Source: Candidatus Bathyarchaeota archaeon
GTDB lineage: Archaea > Thermoproteota > Bathyarchaeia > TCS64
Length of the DNA stretch: 6,721 bases
Assembly: GCA_020697635.1 (NCBI GenBank)
Contig: JAEHCT010000070.1
Span: forward strand, 1 to 6,721
Direction of reading: 5' to 3'
Shown here: positions 1 to 5,740 of the stretch, one piece after another
Layout of the letters: each line of letters starts with the position of its first letter
Position numbering within the stretch: position 1 is the first letter of the stretch
Translations under genes and position numbers: made by a program
The notes under the pieces: model-generated
What the model was told of the DNA's origin: nothing
Databases searched by the model: none
Seen by the model: only the letters and a program-made list of their open reading frames with translations

Positions 1-9
1 GACACCATA

Positions 10-25
10 GTCTAAATATTTAGAC
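10..25. repeat. 16-bp perfect palindrome
   Basis: The sequence GTCTAAATATTTAGAC is identical to its own reverse complement over all 16 bases, and the symmetry breaks at the next base on both sides. The core CTAAATATTT recurs at 3911-3920 in the gap between the two glycosyltransferase genes, where it is a candidate TATA box. It may therefore be a symmetric TATA element, or an operator for a dimeric regulator placed over a promoter. There is no spacer between the arms, so a terminator hairpin is unlikely. Confidence 0.6.
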
Positions 26-63
26 AATATTTAGAGTTGAAGGATGCTTTAGAGTTATTTAGA
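19..63. repeat. Four TTTAGA direct repeats
   Basis: The hexamer TTTAGA occurs at 19-24, 30-35, 48-53 and 58-63, with start-to-start steps of 11, 18 and 10 bases. Two copies extend to the longer direct repeat TTTAGAGTT (30-38 and 48-56). The first copy is the right arm of the palindrome at 10-25. Steps near one helical turn could place a repeated protein site on one DNA face, but such a hexamer also recurs easily in AT-rich DNA, so function is only a suggestion. Confidence 0.4.
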
Positions 64-65
64 TA

Positions 66-677
66 CTATACATCTACATTCGCCCATTCGATGAAAGAGA
101 AAGGGTCGTATCCCATGTCTCGTATCATCTTCCACAGCAGCGACAACGGTAGACCCACGACGTTGTGGAAGCATCCAACCACCACCTCAACGAACACCGC
201 GCCCAGCCCCTGAATAGCATAGGCGCCTGCCTTCCCCATAGACTCACCTGACTCTATGTAGCGTCCTATCTCCTCGTCTGACAGCTTCATCATGTGTACC
301 TGAGTCTCCTCGCAGCTGACGTCCCAACGCCCACTCTCTGCGTCTATAACGGCTAATCCCGTGAACACCCTGTGGACTCGACCGGACAGCGTCTCCATCA
401 TCCTGTGTGCCTCAACATCTGACGATGGTTTTCCGAGGATACTATCGTCTATGTATACTACTGTGTCGGCTCCCACGACGAGCCCTTCCTCCACGTTGCC
501 GAGCACGCTTCTAGCCTTCGCGAGCGCGTTCTCCATCACCTTTTCCTTCGGGTCAGGTTTGTCGCTGGTCTCATCCTCCATCGGGGCGACCACGGTGAAG
601 CGCATGCCTATCTGGTGTAGGAGGCTGATCCTCCTCGGCGAGGTGGATGCCAACACTATTTTAAACTCGTAATCCAA
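66..677 (-). CDS. maf: Maf family nucleoside triphosphate pyrophosphatase
   Basis: This 203-residue protein is a cytosolic Maf/HAM1-type enzyme that hydrolyses non-canonical or excess nucleoside triphosphates to the monophosphate and pyrophosphate, cleaning the nucleotide pool. Motifs run in family order: the nucleotide-binding LASTSPRR at residues 9-16, GADTVV at 69-74 with the catalytic Asp71, LGKP at 81-84, SGRVHRVFTG at 98-107, GKAGAYAIQG at 148-157, and NVVGLP at 172-177. The SPRR and AYAIQG forms resemble the YhdE (dTTP/UTP) branch more than the YceF (m7GTP) branch; that specificity is inference. The length is normal and the gene looks intact. Translation starts at TTG (677..675), the only reasonable start between an upstream in-frame stop and the essential LASTSPRR motif. 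A GGGGAT six bases upstream could act as a weak ribosome binding site. The gene is divergent from the alkyltransferase gene. Confidence 0.93.
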   Translation of the reverse strand: MDYEFKIVLASTSPRRISLLHQIGMRFTVVAPMEDETSDKPDPKEKVMENALAKARSVLGNVEEGLVVGADTVVYIDDSILGKPSSDVEAHRMMETLSGRVHRVFTGLAVIDAESGRWDVSCEETQVHMMKLSDEEIGRYIESGESMGKAGAYAIQGLGAVFVEVVVGCFHNVVGLPLSLLWKMIRDMGYDPFSFIEWANVDV

Positions 678-731
678 CGTACAATCCCCAGCTCAACATA
701 TGATAGGTGGAGTAATGGAGAAAATATATTA
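657..731. promoter_or_regulatory. Divergent maf/ogt promoter region
   Basis: Only 37 bp separate the maf TTG (677) from the preferred ogt ATG (715), so each promoter probably extends into the opposite gene. For ogt, the AT-rich box TATTTTAAAC at 657-666 lies within the first maf codons and would give a leader of roughly 25 nt containing a GGTGG ribosome site. For maf there are two candidates: the box at 721-731 within ogt (a short leader with GGGGAT as ribosome site), or the weaker box at 697-706 centred about 25 bp from the TTG (leaderless). The true start sites cannot be chosen from sequence alone. Confidence 0.35.
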
Positions 732-1272
732 CTGTGACGTAGAGACGCCGATGGGGGACATCTGGTCCGCCGCGAGCGCCAAGGGGCTCCTCAGGCTCAA
801 CCTACCATGCAAGGAGGCGACCTTTCTCGAGGAGCTTGGGAGACAGATCGACGTTGAGCCCGAGTACCGGCCAGGGAGGCTGGACGAGGTGAGCCTATGG
901 CTCGACGACTACTTCAAGGGAGAAACGCCCACCTACGCCAAGCCCTTAGATATGCGAGGAACACCGTTCCAGAAGAAGGTCTGGAACGAGATACACAAGA
1001 TACCATACGGTAGGCTCACGTCATACGGTCTGATAGCCAAGAGCATCGGTAAGCCCAACGCCTCCAGGGCGGTGGGTAACGCCGTGGGGCAGAACCCCAT
1101 CACCATTGTGATCCCCTGCCACCGCGTCGTCTGGAGCAACGGGGGCATCGGGGGATTCGGCGGCGGCCTACACAAGAAGCGTTTCCTCCTCAACGTGGAG
1201 GGCGTCCTGCCTAGAGCCGAAGACGGGTCGGAGAGAGGCATCGACCTGTCCCAGTACTTCTACAACCGTTAA
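715..1272 (+). CDS. ogt: O6-alkylguanine-DNA alkyltransferase
   Basis: This 185-residue suicide repair protein transfers alkyl groups from O6-alkylguanine (and O4-alkylthymine) in DNA to its own cysteine. The active-site motif PCHRV is at 134-138 with acceptor Cys135. Counting back from the Cys, Asn127, Arg118 and Tyr104 fall exactly where human MGMT has its hinge Asn137, base-flipping Arg128 and Tyr114. RAVGNAVGQNP (118-128) contains the DNA-recognition helix, and GGFGGGLHKKRFLLNVEG (146-163) is the usual C-terminal block. An N-terminal domain of about 80 residues precedes it, so this is the full two-domain form. I chose the ATG at 715 because GGTGGAG (706-712) lies just ahead; the in-frame ATG at 700 would add five residues (MIGGV) and has no ribosome site. 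It is divergent from maf, and the M81 peptidase gene follows on the same strand after about 40 bp. Confidence 0.95.
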   Translation: MEKIYYCDVETPMGDIWSAASAKGLLRLNLPCKEATFLEELGRQIDVEPEYRPGRLDEVSLWLDDYFKGETPTYAKPLDMRGTPFQKKVWNEIHKIPYGRLTSYGLIAKSIGKPNASRAVGNAVGQNPITIVIPCHRVVWSNGGIGGFGGGLHKKRFLLNVEGVLPRAEDGSERGIDLSQYFYNR

Positions 1273-1312
1273 CGTTATTCCAGCATGAGGCAACGTTGTC
1301 TCAGTGTTTAAC

Positions 1313-2815
1313 ATGCGCATTGTGACAGGGACCATATCCCACGAGACCAACGTCCTCTCCAACATCAAGACGGACCTCGAGGAGTTCAGGAGGCGGCGGC
1401 TCCTCTACGGAGACGAGCTGTTCGAGCGCTTCGACGGGACAAGGACTCCGGCTGGCGGAATAATCGAGGGCTGCAAGCTGAACGGCTTCGAGCTGATACC
1501 CACCGTGTTCGCGTCGGCAACCCCGTCCGGGACCGTCACCGCGGAAGCGTTCGACACGCTCCTAGGCGACATACTGGACGGCGTCAGGGACGCGGGCGAC
1601 TATGACGCCGCGGTGCTGCACCTCCACGGCGCAGGCGTCAGCGAGGAGTACCCGGACATCGAGGGCAAGGTGCTGAGTGAGATGAGGAAGCTCGTCGGCA
1701 GGAAGCCCCTGGTGGCGACCTTCGACCTCCACGCCAACTATACGAGGGAGATGGTGGAGAACGCCGACCTCCTCATTGGCTATGACACCTACCCCCACGT
1801 TGACGGCTACGAGAGGGGCGTCGAGGCGGTCAACCTCACCAGGCGGATGCTGGAGGGTACTCTGAAGCCCTCGAAGGCGTTCACCCAGCCCCCGATGCTC
1901 CCGGCGCTCCAGGTACAGTTCACAGGCAGACACCCCATGAAGAGACTAATCGAGGAGGCCCACAGGATGGAGGAGACGCCCGGCGTGGAGACCATCACAG
2001 TGGCCGCCGGCTTCCCCTGGAGCGACATCCCGGAGGCCGGCATGAGCTTCATAGTAACCACCGACGACGACCAGAAGCTAGCCGACAGTCTCGCAGAGGA
2101 GCTCCACGACCTGGCCTGGACCATGAGGAGAGACTTCCTCGTCAAGCCCACACCAGTCAGGGAGGCCCTGAGGCACGTGATGAAGGCCGAGGGGGGCCCT
2201 CTGGTGCTCGCGGACATCGGGGACAACCCCGGAGGCGGGGCGCCCGAGGACGGCACCGTGGTGCTAGGGACCATCCTCGAGGAGGGGTTGAAGGGAGGCG
2301 TCGTCGCCGTCATCTGGGACCCGGAGGCGGTGGAGAAGGCGGTACAGGCTGGTGTGGGCGAAACGGTGCAGCTGAGCCTCGGCGGGCACACGGATGAGAT
2401 GCACGGCGAGCCCCTGAGCGTCACCGGGAGGGTGAAGACGGTCACGGACGGCAAGTTCGTCAACGAGGGCCCCATGGGCACCGGCTCGGAGTCGGACATG
2501 GGCCCCACGATGGTCATGGAGATCGGCGGCAACGATGTCATAGTCACCACGAAGCGCCTCCAGCCCCTGGACCTACAGCTCTACAGGAGCCAAGGTATCG
2601 ACCCCACCGGGAAGAGGTTCATCGTCGTCAAGAGCAGCGTCCACTACAGGGCGTCCCACGAGCCCATAGCCAAGGAGGTCATCGAGCTGGACACCCCTGG
2701 CCTCACCAGCCCGAGGCTCGCCGGCTTCGGATTCAAGAACATAAGGCGACCCATCTTCCCCTTGGACGTGGAGACGCTGGGAATCACCGAGCTCAAATCC
2801 ATGGAGGACGAGTAG
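1313..2815 (+). CDS. M81 family (MlrC-like) metallopeptidase
   Basis: This 500-residue protein matches the M81 peptidase family, typified by MlrC, the enzyme that cleaves linearised microcystin. The N-terminus MRIVTGTISHETN is the family opening. A D-x-H pair in FDLHAN (Asp138, His140) is followed 22 residues later by His162 in YDTYPHVDG, the zinc-ligand arrangement known for MlrC. Other typical blocks are LHGAG (104-108), GFPWSDIPEAG (233-243), ADIGDNPGGGAPEDGT (300-315) and VKSSVHYRA (439-447), so both the catalytic N-terminal and MlrC C-terminal domains are present at normal length. No signal peptide or membrane segment is visible, so it is probably cytosolic. The real substrate is unknown; microcystin is implausible in an archaeon, and a linear or modified peptide is an inference. 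ATG 1313 fits the family start, but a GTG at 1304 (adding three residues) sits about 27 bp from a weak TATA-like GTTATT and could be the leaderless start. Confidence 0.88.
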   Translation: MRIVTGTISHETNVLSNIKTDLEEFRRRRLLYGDELFERFDGTRTPAGGIIEGCKLNGFELIPTVFASATPSGTVTAEAFDTLLGDILDGVRDAGDYDAAVLHLHGAGVSEEYPDIEGKVLSEMRKLVGRKPLVATFDLHANYTREMVENADLLIGYDTYPHVDGYERGVEAVNLTRRMLEGTLKPSKAFTQPPMLPALQVQFTGRHPMKRLIEEAHRMEETPGVETITVAAGFPWSDIPEAGMSFIVTTDDDQKLADSLAEELHDLAWTMRRDFLVKPTPVREALRHVMKAEGGPLVLADIGDNPGGGAPEDGTVVLGTILEEGLKGGVVAVIWDPEAVEKAVQAGVGETVQLSLGGHTDEMHGEPLSVTGRVKTVTDGKFVNEGPMGTGSESDMGPTMVMEIGGNDVIVTTKRLQPLDLQLYRSQGIDPTGKRFIVVKSSVHYRASHEPIAKEVIELDTPGLTSPRLAGFGFKNIRRPIFPLDVETLGITELKSMEDE

Positions 2816-2816
2816 C

Positions 2817-3890
2817 CTACCCCCTCAACAGGCCCTCGTAGACCTCCACGTGCCGCTCTATCACCTTTTTCTTCTCGTGCACCCCCGACACGTACCGGAA
2901 GCCCCTCTCCCCCCTCTCCTTCCACCTCTCGCCATCCAGCAGCCACCTCAGACCATCGACGTAGTTGCCGGCGGCCGCGTGGTAGCCGAACCGGGTCGCG
3001 AACCCGTCCGGGTCGTGGGGGCTCAGTATGGCGCACCTGTGGGCCGCGGCCTCGAGGAACGAGACCGGGAGACACTCGTGGACGCTGGTGTTGACCAAGA
3101 CCCACGACTCGTCGAGCACCCTAGCCTTGTCGTCACCCGTCAAGAAGCCGGGCAGCTCCAGGTTAGAGGCGTCGCCGTACCGCTCCCTGAGGCGCCTGTC
3201 CCTAGCCGGGTCGTGGGCCCGCCCCACGGCGACGAACTTGACGTCAGGGAAGCTCTCCGCCAGGGAGAAGAACGTCTCCGGGCTCTTCTCGCCGTCGAGC
3301 CTGCCGAGGAAACATACTGTTGGGGCGGTGCTCTTCCCAGGGTCACTCTTGGGTATCTCGACGGGGTTAGGCAGGAAGCCGGGGTCCGACTCCAGCCCGT
3401 AGAGTTCCTTGGTCTTACGCGTGACGAAACGTGCTTGACAGAACACCGCGTCGGCCCTCCTCACCGAGGCCTCGACCCCCGGCTGGATAAGCCAGTTATA
3501 AAGCCTCCTCCTCGCAGGATAGAACCTCTGGACCCGTCTCCAGTCTGCCTTGGTTCTGGGGTTCTGCGCCGTGACGATGTGCACTGGGTCCTTCACAGAG
3601 TTCATGGCCAGGAGCGTCCCCCAGCTCGGGTCCTCAGAGTGGTAGATGTCCGCATCGATCTCCCAGTAGAGCCGCCCGGAGAAAGGATATTCAACAAGGG
3701 GGTGGCTGTGGACGGTCACACCGTCGAACTCCTCGACGCGCTTCTGGCCTATCCCCCGGGGAACCACGGCGTGAACCTCGAAGCCCCTCTCGGCAACCCC
3801 TGACGCTATGTCTCTCGTCGCCTTACCGATGCCACCCCATCGGCCCCACGCGAAGAACTCGGTGGCGACGTAGCAGATCCGGGGAGGCAT
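2817..3890 (-). CDS. GT4-type glycosyltransferase (group 1)
   Basis: This 357-residue protein has the GT-B fold signs of a retaining family-4 glycosyltransferase, which would move a sugar from a nucleotide-sugar donor to a lipid, glycan or protein acceptor at the inner membrane face. The N-terminal acceptor domain has a glycine loop WGGIG (residues 18-22) after the first strand (ICYVATEF). The C-terminal donor domain has LGRLDGEKSPETF (195-207), FVAVGRAHD (219-227) and HECLPVSFLEA (271-281), in which Glu272 and Glu280 form the E-x7-E motif that contacts the donor. No membrane segment is visible. Its stop is 1 bp from that of the convergent peptidase gene. Its ATG is 35 bp from that of a divergent second GT4 gene, suggesting a shared glycan pathway. 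Donor and acceptor cannot be told from the sequence. The WGGIG and AVVPRGIG stretches resemble glycogen synthase-like GTs, but the protein is shorter and lacks a clear starch-synthase signature. Confidence 0.87.
   Translation of the reverse strand: MPPRICYVATEFFAWGRWGGIGKATRDIASGVAERGFEVHAVVPRGIGQKRVEEFDGVTVHSHPLVEYPFSGRLYWEIDADIYHSEDPSWGTLLAMNSVKDPVHIVTAQNPRTKADWRRVQRFYPARRRLYNWLIQPGVEASVRRADAVFCQARFVTRKTKELYGLESDPGFLPNPVEIPKSDPGKSTAPTVCFLGRLDGEKSPETFFSLAESFPDVKFVAVGRAHDPARDRRLRERYGDASNLELPGFLTGDDKARVLDESWVLVNTSVHECLPVSFLEAAAHRCAILSPHDPDGFATRFGYHAAAGNYVDGLRWLLDGERWKERGERGFRYVSGVHEKKKVIERHVEVYEGLLRG
2866..2876 (+). terminator. Possible T-rich terminator for the M81 peptidase gene
   Basis: The plus strand reads TTTTTCTTCTC about 50 bases after the peptidase stop, within the 3' end of the convergent glycosyltransferase gene (where it encodes Glu-Lys-Lys-Lys). 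Archaeal RNA polymerase can stop at such U-rich tracts without a hairpin, and a pyrimidine run like this is conspicuous in this GC-rich stretch. It may equally be just a run of Lys codons. Confidence 0.25.
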
Positions 3891-3893
3891 AAC

Positions 3894-3905
3894 GATAAAT
3901 TAAAC
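3894..3905 (+). promoter_or_regulatory. TATA-like box for the rightward glycosyltransferase gene
   Basis: GATAAATTAAAC is centred about 26 bp upstream of the TTG at 3926, again matching a leaderless archaeal promoter. It lies between the leftward gene's start codon and that gene's own TATA-like box. The two divergent promoters are therefore interleaved and probably cannot both be occupied by polymerase at once. Confidence 0.5.
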
Positions 3906-3911
3906 TGAAAC

Positions 3912-3920
3912 TAAATATTT
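3912..3920 (-). promoter_or_regulatory. TATA-like box for the leftward glycosyltransferase gene
   Basis: TAAATATTT is centred about 26 bp upstream of the ATG at 3890, the spacing expected when an archaeal transcript begins at or next to its start codon. No purine-rich ribosome site lies between them, which supports a leaderless mRNA. The same CTAAATATTT string is the core of the palindrome at 10-25. Confidence 0.5.
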
Positions 3921-3925
3921 GTGCT

Positions 3926-5041
3926 TTGAGGGTGCTCATATTCACCCCGAGCTACCCAAGGTACAGCGGGGACTACCACGGCTCCTTCATAAGAGACCTC
4001 TGCACCAGACTCGCCAGACACGTAGACCTGACGGTGCTCGCGCCGCGGAGCAGGACCATGGGGGCGTCAATGGACGACTTCCCCGTCCACAGGTATCCGT
4101 ACCTGCCTTGGCGGGGCGCGGAGCTCGTGGCGGAGAGAACACTGGTAGGCGCCCCAGCCATCCACATCGCCCAGCTTCCCATGTACCTAGCCTCGGCCTA
4201 CCTCCACCTAGTGAAGGACGGCTTCGACGTCGTGCACACCCACATGGCCATACCTCAGGGGCTCCTAGCCGTCCACAACCCACGAAATACACGGAACCTT
4301 GTGACGTGCCACGGGAGCGACTGCACCCTCCCCGTCATGTACCCCATCTACCGGCCCATGACAGGAAGGGCGCTCAGAAGAGCCCACATGGTAACCGCGG
4401 TGTCAGACTACATGAGAGGCATAGCCGTGTCTCTGGGGGCGGACAGCGAGAAGACGGAGACAGTCTACCTCGGCGTCGACACTAAGCGCTTCAAGCCGGG
4501 GCCTGGAAGGAGAGACGGCGACAAGGTGACCGTGGGGACCCTGGGCCGCCTCGTGCCTGAGAAGAACGTCGGGGACATCCTGCACGCGTTGAAGATCGTG
4601 GAGCACAGCATGAATGTCAGGCTCCAGGTGGGGGGAGACGGACCTTACCTAGACCATCTGAAGAGTCTGGCGCACGAGCTGCGGATAAAGGATGTCGAGT
4701 TCATGGGTAGAGTAACCGATCCAGCCGGTTTCCACCGTGGATGCGACGTGTTCGTCCTCGCCTCGACCCGGGAGGGGCTCTCGGTGTCGCTGCAGGAGGC
4801 CATGTCCTCGGGCTGCGTCCCGGTGGCGGTGGACGGCCACGGTTGCAGGGAGCTGATAACGCACGGGAGAAACGGGCTCCTGTTTGAGCCGAGGAACGTG
4901 GATGACCTGGCGTCCAAGATGCTGGAGGCGGCGAACAGCCCCAAGATGAGAGCGGAGGCGAGGTCAACCATACGGAGAAGATTCAACATGGATAGGAACT
5001 ACAGGCGCTTCCTTGAGATATACCAGGAGATGGTGTCCTAG
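3926..5041 (+). CDS. GT4-type glycosyltransferase (group 1)
   Basis: This 371-residue protein is a complete retaining GT-B glycosyltransferase of family GT4. The N-terminal domain opens with MRVLIFTPSYPRYSGDYHGSF, followed by VVHTHMAIPQG (102-112), a TCHGSD loop (127-132) and TAVSDYM (157-163). The donor-binding domain has YLGVDTKRF (181-189), LGRLVPEKN (206-214), GGDGP (236-240) and STREGLSVSLQEAMSSG (280-296), in which Glu283 and Glu291 form the E-x7-E motif. NGLLF (316-320) is the usual downstream block. All key motifs are present and the length is typical. The start is TTG at 3926; upstream in-frame codons give no better choice before a stop at 3896, although GTG at 3932 is possible. It is divergent from another GT4 gene and likely works with it on a surface glycan, glycolipid or N-glycan precursor. 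Which sugar it moves cannot be read from the sequence. Confidence 0.9.
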   Translation: MRVLIFTPSYPRYSGDYHGSFIRDLCTRLARHVDLTVLAPRSRTMGASMDDFPVHRYPYLPWRGAELVAERTLVGAPAIHIAQLPMYLASAYLHLVKDGFDVVHTHMAIPQGLLAVHNPRNTRNLVTCHGSDCTLPVMYPIYRPMTGRALRRAHMVTAVSDYMRGIAVSLGADSEKTETVYLGVDTKRFKPGPGRRDGDKVTVGTLGRLVPEKNVGDILHALKIVEHSMNVRLQVGGDGPYLDHLKSLAHELRIKDVEFMGRVTDPAGFHRGCDVFVLASTREGLSVSLQEAMSSGCVPVAVDGHGCRELITHGRNGLLFEPRNVDDLASKMLEAANSPKMRAEARSTIRRRFNMDRNYRRFLEIYQEMVS

Positions 5042-5047
5042 ACGAGA

Positions 5048-5058
5048 GGCTTAATAGG
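5048..5058 (+). promoter_or_regulatory. TATA-like box for rnhB
   Basis: GGCTTAATAGG lies in the 39-bp gap after the glycosyltransferase stop, with TTAATA centred about 27 bp from the rnhB ATG at 5081. No clear ribosome site precedes the ATG (the preceding bases are GACTTCGCC). A dedicated leaderless promoter is the simplest reading, though co-transcription with the upstream gene is also possible. Confidence 0.45.
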
Positions 5059-5080
5059 CGTGTCATGAAAAGACTTCGCC

Positions 5081-5740
5081 ATGAGGGTCGCCGGCGTCGA
5101 CGAGGCGGGGAGAGGATGCGTCATAGGGCCCCTCGTCATAGCCGGCGTGGTCTTCGACGAGGAAGATCTACCCCGCCTCACGGAGATGGGGGTCAGGGAC
5201 TCCAAGAGACTCACGGCCAAGAGGAGGCTGGACCTCGAGGACAAGATAAGGGACCTGGCTCTGGACGTTTCGTACTTTGAGCTGTCTCCCCGGGTCATCG
5301 ACAAGGTGGTGTTCAGGAGCAAGCCCCTCAGGAGGCTGAACTACCTTGAGACCATGGCCATGGCGAAGGTGCTCAGGGACCTGGAGCCGGACGCAGCCTA
5401 CGTCGACACATGCGACGTTGACAACAGGCGATGCGCAGATCAGATGAGAGGCGTACTCCCCTTCGAGGTGGAAATCGTCTGCGAGCCCAAGGCGGACGAC
5501 GTCTACCCCGTAACTAGCGCGGCCTCGATCCTGGCCAAGGTGCGGAGAGACCACATTGTAGCTGGACTCAGGGAGCTGCACGGTGACTTCAACTCCGGCT
5601 ACCCCAGCGACAGGAAGACGTCGGAGTTCGTAGAAGGCTGGTTCAGGGAGCACGACGAGTGCCCGCCGTGGATGAGAGCCTCATGGGCTACGGTGAGAAG
5701 GCATACTGGTGGATTCAAGCAGACTCGGCTAACGCCATAG
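5081..5740 (+). CDS. rnhB: Ribonuclease HII
   Basis: This 219-residue enzyme cuts the RNA strand of RNA-DNA hybrids and nicks 5' of single ribonucleotides left in DNA, initiating ribonucleotide excision repair and helping remove primers. The opening VDEAGRG (6-12) carries catalytic Asp7 and Glu8 and the GRG hybrid-recognition motif. Asp109 in YVDT and Asp139 in KADDVYP complete the DEDD metal site; the 30-residue step between them equals that of the Thermococcus kodakarensis enzyme (Asp105, Asp135). DSKRLT (40-45), the block PVTSAASILAKVRRD (143-157) and GYPSD (173-177, with the conserved Tyr174) are also present. The length is normal for archaeal RNase HII. The start is fixed by the MRVAGVDEAG family opening. 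The last 26 bp overlap the 3' end of the convergent fibrillarin gene, with both C-termini looking natural. A PIP-box for PCNA might be expected at the C-terminus, but GFKQTRLTP is not a clear one. Confidence 0.96.
   Translation: MRVAGVDEAGRGCVIGPLVIAGVVFDEEDLPRLTEMGVRDSKRLTAKRRLDLEDKIRDLALDVSYFELSPRVIDKVVFRSKPLRRLNYLETMAMAKVLRDLEPDAAYVDTCDVDNRRCADQMRGVLPFEVEIVCEPKADDVYPVTSAASILAKVRRDHIVAGLRELHGDFNSGYPSDRKTSEFVEGWFREHDECPPWMRASWATVRRHTGGFKQTRLTP

Larger units (their letters stand above)
1..65. promoter_or_regulatory. AT-rich intergenic region, possible promoter of a leftward gene
   Basis: This non-coding stretch lies 3' of maf and is far more AT-rich than the genes. On the minus strand an ATG at 8..6 could start a gene running left off the window, but only two codons are visible. 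A TATA-like box (CTAAATA on the minus strand, about 34..28) is centred roughly 23 bp upstream of that ATG, which would suit a leaderless archaeal promoter. No run of Ts that could end maf transcription is visible on the minus strand. The region also holds the palindrome and TTTAGA repeats listed separately. The promoter reading is inference. Confidence 0.4.

Noticed and set aside
287..293. A C-box-like ATGATGA on the minus strand, considered as part of a C/D guide RNA because fibrillarin is nearby
   Set aside because: It lies within maf, encodes ordinary residues (HMMK region), and I found no properly placed D box or C'/D' pair.
1271..1296. Two AACGTT hexamers between ogt and the peptidase gene, considered as an operator or hairpin
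   Set aside because: Each hexamer is only a six-base self-complementary word, the flanks do not pair, and such short repeats arise by chance.
1807..2550. Minus-strand open frame of 247 residues opposite the M81 peptidase
   Set aside because: The product is Ser/Pro/Thr-rich low-complexity sequence without family motifs, and the opposite strand encodes a complete conserved peptidase.
2850..3803. Long open frame on the plus strand opposite the leftward glycosyltransferase (317 residues)
   Set aside because: It is antisense to a gene with clear GT4 motifs, its product is rich in Pro, Arg, Val and Leu with no recognisable motif, and open antisense frames are expected in GC-rich coding DNA.
3919..4485. 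Plus-strand frame of 188 residues overlapping the rightward glycosyltransferase
   Set aside because: It is a frame shadow rich in Arg, Pro and His, covering the conserved N-terminal half of a real GT4 enzyme in another frame.
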